64,000 nt of DNA from Rudaea cellulosilytica DSM 22992 (GTDB lineage Bacteria > Pseudomonadota > Gammaproteobacteria > Xanthomonadales > Rhodanobacteraceae). The notes under the pieces were generated by a model. It searched no databases, was not told where the DNA came from, and was given only the letters and a program-made list of their open reading frames with translations. Location: contig NZ_KB899241.1 in the NCBI RefSeq assembly GCF_000378125.1, positions 409,652 to 473,651 on the forward strand, written 5' to 3'. Shown here one piece after another: positions 36,568 to 49,900 of this stretch. A program made the translations under genes and the position numbers. Position 1 is the first letter of the stretch, and each line of letters starts with the position of its first letter.

Positions 36568-37680
36568 GTGGATATCGGCTATTTCCTCAAATTGATGAAC
36601 GAGAAGAACGCTTCGGACCTGTTTCTGTCCACGGGCGCTCCAATCAACATCAAGATTTCCGGCGTGCTGACGCCGCTGGGCACCGCCGCGATGCCAGCCG
36701 GTCTGGCCAAGCGCATCGCCTACTCGATGATGGACGAAAACCAGATCATGCGGTTCGAGCGCGATCTGGAGATGAACCTCGTCACCCAACTCAAGGACGT
36801 GGGCCGCTTCCGCGTCAACATCTTCAAGCAGCGCGGCGAGATCGGCCTGGTGATCCGCGCGATCAAGGCCGTCGTGCCAAGCGTCGAAGAACTGCAATTG
36901 CCGCTCGTGCTCAAGGACCTGATCATGGAGCCGCGCGGACTCGTGCTCGCCGTCGGCTCGACCGGTTCGGGCAAATCGACCACGCTCGCCGCGATGGTCG
37001 ACCATCGCAACACGAGCATGGCGGGCCACATCCTCACGATCGAGGACCCGATCGAATACCTGCATAGCCACAAGAAATCGATCGTCAATCAGCGCGAGGT
37101 CGGCTTCGATACGCACAGTTTCCACGATGCGCTGAAGAACGCGATGCGCGAAGCGCCCGATGTGATCATGATCGGCGAGATCCGCGACTCGGAGACGATG
37201 GAGGCGGCGATCGCCTTCTCCGAAACCGGCCATCTTTGCCTGGCCACGCTGCACTCGAACAACGCCGACCAAGCGCTCGAGCGCATCCTCAACTTCTTCC
37301 CCGAGGCCGCGCACCGCAACACGCTGCTGAACCTCGCACTCAACCTGCGCGGCATCATCGCCCAGCGCCTCGTCGTCGGCGTAGACGGTCAGCGTCTGCC
37401 CGCCGTCGAAGTGCTGATCAACACGCCGCTGATCCGCGACATGATCCGCCGCGGCCAGGTGCACGAGATCAAGGAAGCGATGGACCGCAGCTTGTCCGAA
37501 GGCACCCAGACCTTCGATCAGTCGCTGCTCCGACTCTACCGCGACGGCCGCATCGACCTAGAAGAGGCGCTGTCGAAAGCCGACTCGCGCGACGGCCTCG
37601 CGCTCAAGATCCGTCTCGGCGAAGGCACCGAGGACATGCACCTGCCGATGCTCGACTCGTTCGAGATGCCGAATTTGTAG
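36568..37680 (+). CDS. pilU: Type IV pilus retraction-associated ATPase PilU
   Basis: 370-residue hexameric secretion ATPase that assists PilT in pilus retraction. Walker A GSTGSGKST (130-138), Asp box DPIEYLHSH, Walker B region APDVIMIGEIRD and His box ATLHSNNADQALERI are all present. The C-terminal extension after the ATPase core and the N-terminal IGYFLKLMNEKNASDLF suit PilU rather than PilT. The start is a GTG at 36568 with a weak GGGG-type site upstream. The usual pilT neighbour is not in this window, so pilU appears alone here. Confidence 0.9.
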   Translation: MDIGYFLKLMNEKNASDLFLSTGAPINIKISGVLTPLGTAAMPAGLAKRIAYSMMDENQIMRFERDLEMNLVTQLKDVGRFRVNIFKQRGEIGLVIRAIKAVVPSVEELQLPLVLKDLIMEPRGLVLAVGSTGSGKSTTLAAMVDHRNTSMAGHILTIEDPIEYLHSHKKSIVNQREVGFDTHSFHDALKNAMREAPDVIMIGEIRDSETMEAAIAFSETGHLCLATLHSNNADQALERILNFFPEAAHRNTLLNLALNLRGIIAQRLVVGVDGQRLPAVEVLINTPLIRDMIRRGQVHEIKEAMDRSLSEGTQTFDQSLLRLYRDGRIDLEEALSKADSRDGLALKIRLGEGTEDMHLPMLDSFEMPNL

Positions 37681-37752
37681 GCGGTGTTCGTGCGATCGAT
37701 CCTTGGCCGCACTTCGGTATATCTGTGCATTCGTCCGTGAATGCGAAAAGTC

Positions 37753-37776
37753 AAAAAAGCGGCCATCGCTGGCCGC
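37753..37776 (-). terminator. Intrinsic terminator of the tyrosine-degradation operon
   Basis: On the minus strand: a perfect 7-bp stem GCGGCCA/TGGCCGC with loop GCGA, then TTTTTT. It lies 25 bases past the stop of the fumarylacetoacetase gene, so it ends the hpd-hmgA-fahA transcript. Confidence 0.92.
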
Positions 37777-37801
37777 ACTTCGCAATAGAAGCTTCGACCC
37801 C

Positions 37802-38800
37802 TCAGGCTTTTTCGATCTTCTGCTCAATCGAGCCGAACACGTTCGCGCCCGCGCGGTCGAACATCTCGATACGCACGCTGTCACCGAACTTGAGGAATGG
37901 CGTCGACGGCTTGCCGTCGCGGATCGTCTCGAGCGTGCGCTTCTCGGCAAGGCAGGATGCGCCTTTCGATTCGTCCTGATTCGCGATCGTGCCCGAGCCG
38001 ACGATCGTGCCGGCCGACAGCGGCCGCGTCTTCGCCGCATGCGCGACGAGGTCGGCGAACGAGAACTGCATGTCCTCGCCCGCTTCGGGCTGGCCGAACA
38101 ACTTGCCGTTGATGTGCGTGGTCAGCGCCAGATGCACCTTCGAACTCTTCCACGCGTCACCGAGTTCGTCCGGCGTGACGAACACCGGCGACAGCGCCGA
38201 GCGCGGCTTCGATTGCAGGAAGCCGAAGCCCTTCGCCAGCTCGCCCGGAATCAGATTGCGCAGGCTCACGTCGTTGACCAGACCGACCAGCTGGATATGC
38301 TCGGCGGCCTGCGCGATCGTCACCGCCATCGGCACGTCGTCGGTGACGACGACGACTTCGGCTTCAAGGTCGATGCCGTAGTCCTCGCTGGTCACGCGCA
38401 CCGCGTCGCGCGGTCCGTAGAAGCCCGCGCCGACGGCGTGGTACATGAGCGGATCGGTGTAGAAGCTCTCCGGCACCTCGGCGCCGCGCGCGCGGCGCAC
38501 GCGCTCGACGTGCGGCAGATAGGCGCTGCCGTCGACGAACTCGTAACTACGCGGCAACGGCGCGGCGAGTGCCGCCGCATCGAGCACGAACACGCTCTCG
38601 CCGTTGATCGTCTGCGCGCGCGTCGCGTCGTTGAGCAGCTCGTAGACGCGATGCAGGCGCGGCGCGGCGTTATGCCAGTCCTCGAGCGCGCGTTGCAGCG
38701 TGTGGGCGATATCGGTCGCGCGCACGGCACGCGAAAGATCGCGACTGACGACGATGAGCGTGCCGTCGCGGCCGCCTTCCTTCAGGCTTGCAAGTTTCAT
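37802..38800 (-). CDS. Fumarylacetoacetate hydrolase
   Basis: 332 residues, FAH family. It cleaves fumarylacetoacetate to fumarate and acetoacetate, the last step of the homogentisate pathway. The GPRDAVRVTSEDYGIDLEAEVVVV metal-binding block and the later SAGTIVGSGTIAN region are typical. The acetoacetate released is a plausible substrate for the acetoacetyl-CoA synthetase near the left edge of the window. It is third in the operon and followed by a good terminator. I give no symbol because naming of bacterial homologues varies. Confidence 0.9.
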   Translation of the reverse strand: MKLASLKEGGRDGTLIVVSRDLSRAVRATDIAHTLQRALEDWHNAAPRLHRVYELLNDATRAQTINGESVFVLDAAALAAPLPRSYEFVDGSAYLPHVERVRRARGAEVPESFYTDPLMYHAVGAGFYGPRDAVRVTSEDYGIDLEAEVVVVTDDVPMAVTIAQAAEHIQLVGLVNDVSLRNLIPGELAKGFGFLQSKPRSALSPVFVTPDELGDAWKSSKVHLALTTHINGKLFGQPEAGEDMQFSFADLVAHAAKTRPLSAGTIVGSGTIANQDESKGASCLAEKRTLETIRDGKPSTPFLKFGDSVRIEMFDRAGANVFGSIEQKIEKA

Positions 38801-38815
38801 CGATGGATATCCCTG

Positions 38816-40114
38816 TTATTTCTGCGGCGGGCGGAAATGTTTCTCCAACCCTTGCCAGCATTGATGATAATCGGGCTGCAATTGCGCCGACTCCAGCGCC
38901 TGTTTCGTCGGCCTGATCACCGCGCGCGTCTCGAACATGAAGGCCATGGTGTCGACGATATGGTCGGGCTTGGTCGTATCGGCTGCGCTCGCCTTGTCGA
39001 AGCTGGCCGCATCGGGACCGTGGCCGCTCATCGAATTGTGCAGGCTCGCGCCGCCGGGGACGAAGCCGCCGGCCTTCGCATCGTAGGCGCCGTGCACGAG
39101 GCCCATGAATTCGCTCGCGATGTTGCGATGGAACCACGGCGGGCGGAACGTGTCTTCGGCCACGAGCCAGCGCGGCGGGAAGATGACGAAATCCATGTTC
39201 GCCGTGCCGGGCGTGTCGCTCGGCGAAGTCAGCACGGTGAAGATCGACGGATCGGGATGATCGTAGGAGATCGAACCGATCGTGTTGAAGCGGCGCAGAT
39301 CGTATTTGTACGGCGCGTAATTGCCGTGCCAGGCGACGACATCGAGCGGCGAATGATCGATCTTCGCCGACCAGAGATGACCCTGGAATTTCGCAATCAG
39401 CTCGAATTCGCCGTCGACATCTTCGTAGGCTGCGACCGGCGTGAGGAAATCGCGCGCGTTGGCGAGGCAGTTCGAACCGATCGGGCCAAGATCGGGCAAG
39501 CGCAACATCGCGCCGAAATTCTCCGCGACGTAGCCACGTGCTTCACCATCGAGCAGTTCGACGCGAAAGCGCACGCCGCGCGGGATCACCGCGATTTCCT
39601 GCGGCTCGACTTCGATTGCGCCGAATTCGGTCGCCAAACGCAGGCGGCCGAGCTGCGGCACGATCAGCAGTTCGCCGTCGGCATCGTAGAAATAGCGCCC
39701 CTGCATCGAGCGGTTCGCCGCGTAGATATGGACGCCGATGCCGGCCTGCATCGCCGCAGTACCGTTGCCGGCGATCGCGACCAGGCCATCGACGAAATCG
39801 GTCGGCGCGCTCGGCAGCGGCCATGGGTCCCAACGCAATTGGTTCGGCGTCGCCGGGACCTCGTCGAATATGTTGTGGAATTTTCCACTTTTCAGCATCG
39901 AGAAAGGTTGATGCATCGCCGCCGGTCGAATGCGGTACAGCCAGCTGCGCCGGTTCGCATGGCGTGGCGCGGTGAATGCCGTACCCGAAAGCTGCTCGGC
40001 ATAGAGCCCGAGCGCTACGCGCTGCGGCGAATTTCGGCCTTCGGGCAACGTGCCCGCGACCGCTTCGCTCGCGAACTCGTTGCCGAAGCCGGATTGATAG
40101 TCGAGCGCGCTCAC
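38816..40114 (-). CDS. hmgA: Homogentisate 1,2-dioxygenase
   Basis: 432-residue ring-opening dioxygenase that turns homogentisate into maleylacetoacetate with non-heme iron. It has [14 protein letters not shown] at the N-terminus, the conserved RPAAMHQPF block, the [14 protein letters not shown] metal region, and the C-terminal [16 protein letters not shown]. The GTG start at 40114 overlaps the hpd stop (GTGA), coupling their translation. Maleylacetoacetate isomerase is not seen in this window. Confidence 0.94.
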   Translation of the reverse strand: MSALDYQSGFGNEFASEAVAGTLPEGRNSPQRVALGLYAEQLSGTAFTAPRHANRRSWLYRIRPAAMHQPFSMLKSGKFHNIFDEVPATPNQLRWDPWPLPSAPTDFVDGLVAIAGNGTAAMQAGIGVHIYAANRSMQGRYFYDADGELLIVPQLGRLRLATEFGAIEVEPQEIAVIPRGVRFRVELLDGEARGYVAENFGAMLRLPDLGPIGSNCLANARDFLTPVAAYEDVDGEFELIAKFQGHLWSAKIDHSPLDVVAWHGNYAPYKYDLRRFNTIGSISYDHPDPSIFTVLTSPSDTPGTANMDFVIFPPRWLVAEDTFRPPWFHRNIASEFMGLVHGAYDAKAGGFVPGGASLHNSMSGHGPDAASFDKASAADTTKPDHIVDTMAFMFETRAVIRPTKQALESAQLQPDYHQCWQGLEKHFRPPQK

Positions 40115-41214
40115 AGCACCCCGCGCTCCATCTGCTCGCGTTCGATCGACTCGAACAGCGCCTGGAAATTGCCTTCGCCGAAGCCGCTGTTGCCCTTGCG
40201 CTGAATGATCTCGAAGAAGATCGGGCCGACGCAGTTCTTGGTGAATATCTGCAGCAGCAGCTTCTGCTTCGTCTCCACATCAGCGTCGATCAGGATCTTG
40301 TTCTGCTTCATGCGCGCAATGTCTTCGCCGTGATGCGGAATGCGCTGGTCGATCACGCTGTAATAAGCATTCGGCGTGTCGAGAAACTCGATTCCGCGCG
40401 CGCGCATCGCCTCGACCGTTTCGTAGATGTTGTCGGTGAAGCAGGCGATGTGCTGGATGCCCTCGCCGTTGTACTGCTCGAGGTATTCGTTGATCTGGCT
40501 CTTCGGATCGGCCGACTCGTTGAGCGGAATGCGCACCATGCCGTCGGGCGCGGTCATCGCCTTCGACAAAAGGCCGGTCTTCGCGCCCTTGATGTCGAAG
40601 TAGCGGATCTCGCGGAACTGGAATAGACGCTCGTAGTAGTCCGCCCACTTCGCCATGTTGCCGAAGTAAAGGTTGTGGGTCAGATGGTCGATGAAAGTGA
40701 GACCGAAACCGCGCGGCATCATTTCCGCGCCCGGCAGCCATTCCCAATCCGGATCGTGGATCGTCCCTTTGTCGTCGTAGCGATCGACGATATAGAGCAT
40801 GCAGCCGCCGATGCCCTCGATCACGGGCGCGGCGACGGCCTTCGAGGTTTCCTTGTACTCGATCGACTTGGCGCCATTCTTCAGCGCCTGCACGCGCACC
40901 CACTCGGCGAGCTTGGACACGCGGATCGCGAAACCACACGCGCTCGGTCCGTGCTTGCGCGCGAATTCGCCGGCGAACGAGTCCGGGTCCTCGTTGATCA
41001 GAAAAGTGCAATCGCCCTGGCGATAGTTGTAGATCGGCCGCGTCTTGTGCCGCGCCACCTGGACGAAACCGAGGTTGCGGAACAGCTCGTGCAGTTTCGC
41101 AGGCTCCGGCGAGGCGAATTCGACGAACTCGAAGCCGTCGATGCCCATCGGGTTCTCGAAAATCACCGGCGGCATGCCGGATGGTTGGGAATGCGTCTGC
41201 ATCTGTGCGTTCAT
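40111..41214 (-). CDS. hpd: 4-hydroxyphenylpyruvate dioxygenase
   Basis: 367-residue iron enzyme that converts 4-hydroxyphenylpyruvate to homogentisate. Iron ligands sit in [21 protein letters not shown] and [11 protein letters not shown]. It is the first gene of the tyrosine-degradation operon and divergent from a MarR-type gene; between them is a perfect palindrome. I took the ATG at 41214; an internal ATG at 41202 is possible. Longer upstream readings have no homology and cross the regulator. Confidence 0.94.
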   Translation of the reverse strand: MNAQMQTHSQPSGMPPVIFENPMGIDGFEFVEFASPEPAKLHELFRNLGFVQVARHKTRPIYNYRQGDCTFLINEDPDSFAGEFARKHGPSACGFAIRVSKLAEWVRVQALKNGAKSIEYKETSKAVAAPVIEGIGGCMLYIVDRYDDKGTIHDPDWEWLPGAEMMPRGFGLTFIDHLTHNLYFGNMAKWADYYERLFQFREIRYFDIKGAKTGLLSKAMTAPDGMVRIPLNESADPKSQINEYLEQYNGEGIQHIACFTDNIYETVEAMRARGIEFLDTPNAYYSVIDQRIPHHGEDIARMKQNKILIDADVETKQKLLLQIFTKNCVGPIFFEIIQRKGNSGFGEGNFQALFESIEREQMERGVL

Positions 41215-41312
41215 AATCGGCTCCGCGGGGCTCGCGAGCCCCGGCTGTCGTCGGACCTGCAGCTGGCGCTTGCGCACGCCCGACTTTGCAATGGGGAAAG
41301 ATTGCATTAATC

Positions 41313-41330
41313 TAGTTTCAATTGAAACTA
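41313..41330. promoter_or_regulatory. 18-bp perfect palindrome, probable MarR operator
   Basis: TAGTTTCAATTGAAACTA is its own reverse complement. It lies between divergent hpd and the MarR-family gene, 20 bases from the regulator's ATG. The length and AT-rich symmetry fit a MarR-family dimer site controlling both transcription units. Confidence 0.85.
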
Positions 41331-41349
41331 ATTGCAAGCGGCGAGCAGC

Positions 41350-41835
41350 ATGAAGAAGAATGCGCAAGGCAAACGGATAGCGGCGGACCAGGCGATCCTC
41401 GAACTCGAGCAGTTCCTGCCGTATCGCCTGTCGGTGTTGTCGAACACGGCGAGCCGCGCGATCGCCGATCTGTACGAAAGCCGCTATGGCCTGTCGATCG
41501 CCGAATGGCGCACGATGGCCGTGCTCGGCAGCTACGACGGCATCGCCGCGCGCGAGGTCGCCGAGCGCACGGCGATGGACAAGGTCGCGGTCAGCCGCGC
41601 GCTCGCACGCTTGATCGCAGACGGCCGCGTGCGCCGGCGCACCGCCGAGCACGACAAGCGCCGGTCGGTGCTCGGCCTGACCGCGAAGGGCTGGAAGGTC
41701 TACGCCGAAGTGGCGCCGCTCGCACTCGAACACGAGAAGCGCCTGCTCTCCCACCTCAACGCCGAGGAACGGCGCTGGCTCGCCCACATCCTCGACCGCT
41801 TATGGCAGGCGGAGTTGGAGGAGATCGCGAAGTAG
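41350..41835 (+). CDS. MarR-family transcriptional regulator of the tyrosine-degradation operon
   Basis: 161-residue winged-helix repressor. VLGSYDGIAAREVAERTAMDKVAVSRALARL forms the HTH, and RRTAEHDKRRSVLGLTAKG forms the wing. It is read divergently from hpd across a perfect palindrome, so it most likely represses hpd-hmgA-fahA and itself and is released by a pathway intermediate. I chose the ATG at 41350; a TTG at 41332, almost touching the palindrome, is less likely. Confidence 0.9.
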   Translation: MKKNAQGKRIAADQAILELEQFLPYRLSVLSNTASRAIADLYESRYGLSIAEWRTMAVLGSYDGIAAREVAERTAMDKVAVSRALARLIADGRVRRRTAEHDKRRSVLGLTAKGWKVYAEVAPLALEHEKRLLSHLNAEERRWLAHILDRLWQAELEEIAK

Positions 41836-41864
41836 CATCGACAGGCCGATCGGTCCGTCAAACC

Positions 41865-44237
<2,373 letters not shown>

Positions 44238-44245
44238 CTATGCGT

Positions 44246-44270
44246 GAGCCGGCATATTTATGCCTGGCTC
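44246..44270 (+). terminator. Hairpin after the GH5 gene
   Basis: GAGCCGGCAT/ATGCCTGGCTC pair over 10 bp with one bulged T and an ATTT loop, 9 bases past the stop. No T-run follows, so this may be a rho-dependent or processing hairpin. Confidence 0.45.
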
Positions 44271-44321
44271 CGCCGTGTGCTTCGGCCATCCTGCCGAAGC
44301 GTCTCCCGAGGCGGGGGGAAG

Positions 44322-45863
44322 TTATTTGACTCCGTGCATCAACCGGCTGATCAGCGGCGCGACGAGCAGCAACAGCGCGCCCGAGCCGACCAGCGCCCAG
44401 AAGCCGAAGGTGTAGCCCGACAGCGCCGACGCCGTGGTCATGCCGCTTTCGCCCGAGACTTCGCCGGCAAAAATGCCCGAGAGATTGTTGCCGTTGGCCA
44501 CGGACAGGAACCAGCCGCCCATGGCGAAGGCGACGTAGCGCGCCGGCGCCAGCTTGGTCACCATCGACAGGCCGATCGGCGACAGGCACAACTCGCCGAC
44601 CGACTGGATCACGTAGACCATGAACAGGGTCCAGAACGGAATCTTGCTGCCGCCGTCGACCATGTGGGTCAGCGCAACCATCAGCAGCAGGAAGGCGAGG
44701 CCGTTGAAGATCAGGCCGAGGCTGAACTTGAACGCGATCGACGGCTCGGCGTTACGCCTGCCGAGCCACACCCAGATCGCAGCGATGATCGGCGCGAGGG
44801 TGATGATCGCCAACGAATTGACCGACTGGAACCAGGCGACCGGGAATTCCCAGCTGCCGAAATCGCGATGGACAATCTTCTCGGCGAGGAAGTTGAACGA
44901 CGATCCGGCCTGCTCGAAGAACATCCAGAACAGCACGTTGAAGACGAAGATGATCAGCATCGCGATCACTTTGTCGCGCGCGACTGCGCCTTCACGCAGG
45001 CCTTCGATCAGCAGCATCGCGGCCAAGCCGATGAACAGAATGCCGAGGATCCAGGCCAGCGCCGTCGCGCCGAGCTTGGCGAGCAGGAAATACATCAGCG
45101 GTACGCCAACCACGAGATAGGCGGCGACGAGGCCGAGATTGCGCGTGCTCAGCGACGTCCGCGCCGACTGGCCGACGCCGTGCAACTGCCGCCGCCCGAT
45201 CCAGAACCACAGCCAGCAGATCGCCATGCCGACGCCGGCGGAAGCGAACACGACTTTGTAGTTCTGCTGCATCGGCGTCGCGGTGATCACGCTCGCCAGC
45301 CAGCTCGTCACCACCGGCGAAACCATCGCACCGACGTTGATGCCCATGTAGAAGATCGTGAAGCCCGCATCGCGCCGGCTGTCGCCCTGCGCATAGAGCT
45401 GGCCGACCATGGTCGAGATGTTCGGCTTGAACAGGCCGTTGCCGATGATGACGAGGGCGAGGCCGAGGAGGAACAGGTCCATGCTCGGTAGCATCATCAC
45501 GAATAAGCCCGAGCCCATGACGATCGCGCCGGTCAGGATCGAGCGCTGATGACCGATCAACTGGTCGGCGATGTAGCCACCGAACACGCCAGCCGCGTAG
45601 ACCAGTGCAAGGTAGGCGCCGTAGATGTTGCTCGCCGGTTTTTCGCCGGTCGCATCGCCGTTGTAGAACTGGGCGACGATGTACAGCGCCAGCGCCCAGC
45701 GCATGCCGTAGAACGCGAAGCGCTCCCAAAACTCGGTCATGAACAGCAGCCACAGCGGACGCGGGTGGCCGAGCATTTCCGGGAAGGTCATTCGCCCCGC
45801 CGCGACCTCGGCGGCCGCATCGCCGCTCGCCACACCCGCACCCGCTGCCCCTGTCGCTGCCAT
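44322..45863 (-). CDS. POT-family proton-dependent peptide transporter
   Basis: 513-residue major facilitator protein with about 14 membrane segments. The POT signature FWERFAFYGMRWALALY near residue 45 and the FYMGINVGAMVSP motif (PTR2 signature region) are clear. It imports di- and tripeptides with protons. I chose the ATG at 45863, preceded by CGGAGCAG; the longer reading starts at 45944. Tryptophan dioxygenase is encoded just upstream on the same strand, so peptide uptake may feed tryptophan catabolism. Confidence 0.9.
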   Translation of the reverse strand: MAATGAAGAGVASGDAAAEVAAGRMTFPEMLGHPRPLWLLFMTEFWERFAFYGMRWALALYIVAQFYNGDATGEKPASNIYGAYLALVYAAGVFGGYIADQLIGHQRSILTGAIVMGSGLFVMMLPSMDLFLLGLALVIIGNGLFKPNISTMVGQLYAQGDSRRDAGFTIFYMGINVGAMVSPVVTSWLASVITATPMQQNYKVVFASAGVGMAICWLWFWIGRRQLHGVGQSARTSLSTRNLGLVAAYLVVGVPLMYFLLAKLGATALAWILGILFIGLAAMLLIEGLREGAVARDKVIAMLIIFVFNVLFWMFFEQAGSSFNFLAEKIVHRDFGSWEFPVAWFQSVNSLAIITLAPIIAAIWVWLGRRNAEPSIAFKFSLGLIFNGLAFLLLMVALTHMVDGGSKIPFWTLFMVYVIQSVGELCLSPIGLSMVTKLAPARYVAFAMGGWFLSVANGNNLSGIFAGEVSGESGMTTASALSGYTFGFWALVGSGALLLLVAPLISRLMHGVK

Positions 45864-45978
45864 GTTCTGCTCCGAGTCGTTTCGCGCATCGAGCGCGCTG
45901 GAAAGTACGAAGATGTAACCGCTTCGCCGCAGGCCGTCAAACAAATCCGTTGCGGCACTGCGGGATTTCGCTCATGGA

Positions 45979-46848
45979 TTACGGCGCCGCGCGGCGCGTG
46001 CCGATCGTCGTGCGCACTTCGAACAGCTCGGGGAAGAAGGTCAGGTCCAACGCTTTTTTCAAAAAGCCGACACCCGAGGACCCGCCCGTGCCGCGCCGGT
46101 AGCCGATGATGCGTTCGACCGTCTTCATATGGCGGAAGCGCCAGAGCTGGAACTGCGTTTCCAGGTCGACCAGGTCCTCGCACAGCGCATATTCGCGCCA
46201 GTAGCGATTGGTATCTTCGTAAATGCGCTCGAACAGGGGCAGCAGCTCGTGATCGGACACGTGCGGCTGCGACCAGTCGCGCTGGAGATTACGCACCGGC
46301 ACGGCATGACCCCAGCGCGCGAGATAGCGCAGGAACTCGTCGTACAGGCTTGGTGCCTGCAGCACTTCCTGCAGACGCGCGTGCGCGCTCGCGTCGTGCG
46401 CGAACACGCGCAGCATCGCCTCGTTCTTGTTGCCGAGCAGGAATTCGACGATGCGATACTGCAGCGACTGGAATCCCGAAGACGGCCCGAGTACGTCACG
46501 GAATTCGAGATACTCCGCCGGCGTCAGCGTCTCCAGCACCGACCATTGCTCGGTCAGCTGGCGCAGCACCTGCTTGACCCGCGCGACGATCTTGCCGAAC
46601 TGCCAGACCTGATCGCTGCGCAGGCACTCGATCGCGGCGCTCAGCTCGTGAATCATCAGCTTGAGCCACAGCTCCGACACTTGATGCTGGACGATGAAGA
46701 GCATTTCGTCATGGTGGGGCGGATGCGACAACGGCTGCTGTGCGGACAGGAGTTTGTCGAGTTGCAGATAGCCGCCGTAGCTGAGCCGGTCGCGCAGGTC
46801 GGTTTCGATGCCGGCCTCGAGTTCGCGGCGATTATCACTGGCACTCAT
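45979..46848 (-). CDS. kynA: Tryptophan 2,3-dioxygenase
   Basis: 289-residue heme dioxygenase that opens tryptophan to N-formylkynurenine. It contains [35 protein letters not shown] and the [10 protein letters not shown] heme/substrate region, with the C-terminal [18 protein letters not shown] loop. The family length is matched. Formamidase and kynureninase are not in the window. A TGACAT-N6-ATGTCA inverted repeat lies upstream. Confidence 0.94.
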   Translation of the reverse strand: MSASDNRRELEAGIETDLRDRLSYGGYLQLDKLLSAQQPLSHPPHHDEMLFIVQHQVSELWLKLMIHELSAAIECLRSDQVWQFGKIVARVKQVLRQLTEQWSVLETLTPAEYLEFRDVLGPSSGFQSLQYRIVEFLLGNKNEAMLRVFAHDASAHARLQEVLQAPSLYDEFLRYLARWGHAVPVRNLQRDWSQPHVSDHELLPLFERIYEDTNRYWREYALCEDLVDLETQFQLWRFRHMKTVERIIGYRRGTGGSSGVGFLKKALDLTFFPELFEVRTTIGTRRAAP

Positions 46849-46888
46849 CAGGCGGGGCTCCGGCGTCGATTACAATTATTTACGCGAA

Positions 46889-46906
46889 TGACATTGATAG
46901 ATGTCA
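46889..46906. promoter_or_regulatory. Inverted repeat between kynA and the first nuclease gene
   Basis: TGACAT-TGATAG-ATGTCA: 6-bp arms with a 6-base centre, in the short divergent gap. Possible regulator site for either gene; the regulator is unknown. Confidence 0.5.
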
Positions 46907-46960
46907 TGTTCTGTGGTGAGAATCGACGCAGGGGTCTCACCAGAAACGGGGTCAAAATCG

Positions 46961-49900
46961 ATGCTCGACAGTATAGCTGCGCCGCGCGGCGCGTCGTTTT
47001 TTCGTTCTCCAATACGCGCGGTGATACGCGTTGTTGCGGGATCGGCATTGCTCTGCCTAGCCTCGCTCGCTCAGGCGCAGGTTTCGATCACGGCGCCGGG
47101 TACCCCGGTGTCGCAGAATTTCGATACGTTATCGACGATCGGCACCGCCAACGCGTGGACGGACGGCAGCACCCTGCCGGGTTGGTATGCCGCGTACAGC
47201 GGCGGCACCGGTACCTTCCCGGGAACCTACCGGGCCGATACGGGTACCAGCAATACCGGCGCGCTGTACAGCTACGGCAGCGCCGGCTCGACCGAGCGAG
47301 CGCTCGGCTCGACGTCCTCCGGCACGCCAGGAACGATCTACTACGCCTGGCGTCTGGTCAACAACACCGGAAGCGCGATCACCTCGCTGACGATCAACTA
47401 CACCGGCGAGCAATGGCGTAACGGCGGCAATACCACCGCGCAAAAATTGACGTTCGAACATCAAATCGGTGCCGCCGGCGCGGTCACCGGCGCGAACACG
47501 CCGAGCACCGGCTGGACGGCCGATCCCACGCTGGATTTCGTCGGCCCGATTGCGACGGCCACGGCCGGCGCCCTCGACGGCAACGCTGTGGCGAATCGCA
47601 CGGCAAAGACCGACACCTTGACGATCAACCTGCCGGCCGGCCAGGAAATCTGGCTGCGCTGGTACGACATCAACGACGCCGGCAACGACCACGGGCTCGC
47701 GATCGACGATGTTTCGGTCACCGCCGGCGGCAGCGGTTCGTCGACGCCATCGCTGTCGATCAACAACGTAACGCTGCCCGAGGGCAACAGCGGCGCGACG
47801 TTGTTCAATTTCACCGTCACGCTTTCGGCTTCGCCGACAGCGGATGTCACCGTCCAGTGCACCACCGTGGACGGAACGGCAACCGCTGCCGACAACGACT
47901 TCGGCGCGGGCGGCACCCAGCTTACGTTCGTCGCCGGCACGACCACGCTGACACAGACGGTTACCGTCATCGTCGCCGGCGACACCAAGGTCGAACCCGA
48001 CGAAACCTTTTCGCTCGTCCTCAGCAACCCCACGAACGCCACAATCACGCCGGGGGGCGGAATCGGCACGATCCTCAACGACGATTTCGTCCTGACCCCG
48101 ATCCACGACATCCAGGGTAACGGCGCGACCTCGCCGCTCGTCGGCAACAGCATCGTCACGCGCGGCATCGTCACCGGGTTGAAGTCGAACGGCTTCTTCA
48201 TCCAGGAGCCCGATGCCAGCGTCGATGCCGATCCGAACACGTCCGAAGGCATCTTCGTCTTCACCTCGTCGGCGCCGCCCGCCGCGGCCGCAGTCGGCAA
48301 CCTCGTCCAGGTCGGCGCCAAGGTGCAGGAATTCGTTCCGAGTACCGATCTGAATTCACCGCCGGTGACTGAACTGAGCGGCTCGCCGACCGTGACCATT
48401 GTCTCCACCGGCAACGCATTGCCCACGCCGATCACACTGACCTCCAACGACTTCATCAACCAGGTCGACAATCTCGAGAAATACGAAGGAATGCGCGTGC
48501 GTGTCGCCTCGCTGACCGCGGTCAGCGGTACCGACGGGTTCTTGTCCGAAGCCAATGCGACGAGCACCAGCGACGGCACGTTCTACGGCGTGCTGACCGG
48601 CACGCCGCGGCCGTTCCGCGAGGCCGGCATCGATGTCTCCGACCCGTTGCCTGCAGGATCGCCCTGCTGCGTGCCGCGTTTCGACTCCAACCCCGAACGC
48701 CTGCGCGTGGACAGCGACGCGCTCGGCGGCGCGGCGATCAACGTCAGCACCGGCGCCGCGTTGACCAGCGTCGTCGGCCCACTCGACTACCAGTACCGCA
48801 CCTACATGATCGACATCGACCCGCCGGCCGTATCGCCGGCGCCGACGGTGACGCCGGGCATGGCGGTGACGCCGACGGCAGCGCCGCTCGCCGGCGAAGT
48901 CACGATCGCCTCGTTCAACATGGAGCGTTTCTACGATACGACCAACGATCCGGCCACCAGCGACGTCACCCTGACCTCGGCCGCGTTCAATATGCGCCTG
49001 AAGAAAGCGTCGCTCGCGATCCGCAACTTCCTGCGCACGCCCGACATCGTCGGCGTCGAGGAAATGGAAAACCTGACCACGTTGCAAGCCGTCGCCGCCC
49101 AGATCAGCAGCGATGCGATCGCCGCGGGCCAGCCCGATCCGCAGTACACCGCCTATCTGATGGAGGGCAACGACATCGGCGGCATCGACGTCGGCTTCCT
49201 CGTCAAGGGCGCTGCTGCAACGGCGACGACGCATCACGTCGAAGCGATCACCGTCACCCAATACGGCAAGAACTCGCTGTTTGTGAACCCTGACAGTTCG
49301 ACCGCGTTGCTCAACGACCGACCAACCCTGGAACTCGTCGCCGCGGTCAGCAACCTCGCCGGCGACAGCTTTCCGGTCACGGTCTACGTCAACCACCTGC
49401 GCTCGCTCAACGGCCAGAACGATCCGACCGCCGGCTCCAACGGCTGGCCCACCGAAGGCGACCGCGTGCGCGCCAAGCGTCAGGCGCAGGCCGTGGAGCT
49501 CGCCAACCTCATCCAGACCCGCCAGGCGAACTTCCCGGCCGACCACATCGTCGTGCTCGGCGACTTCAACGCTTTCGACGTCAACGACGGCTACGGCGAC
49601 TCGATGGGCACGATCGCCGGCACGCCCGCGCCGGACAACCAGACCGTCGTCACCGGCGACGGCACCTCGCCGGTCAGCCCAGCCCTGACCAATCTCTCGA
49701 ATACACCGGCGCCGGCGGAACGCTACTCGTACTCCTTCGGCGGCAATGCGCAGTCGATCGACCATATCCTGATCAACTCGACCCTGACCGGCTTTGCCCA
49801 TCGCATCGAGCATGCGCGTATCGACGCGGATTTCCCCGAGATCCTGCGCGGTGATGCGACCACGCCTGCGCGCATTTCCGATCATGATCCGGCGCTGCTC

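Noticed and set aside
36457-37464. N-terminal extension of the DUF4398 lipoprotein to 466 residues
   Set aside because: The added part is the antisense of pilU; the lipobox places the real start at 36456.
37703-40204. An 833-residue plus-strand reading frame across fahA and hmgA
   Set aside because: Antisense shadow of two well-matched enzymes; Arg-rich with no motif.
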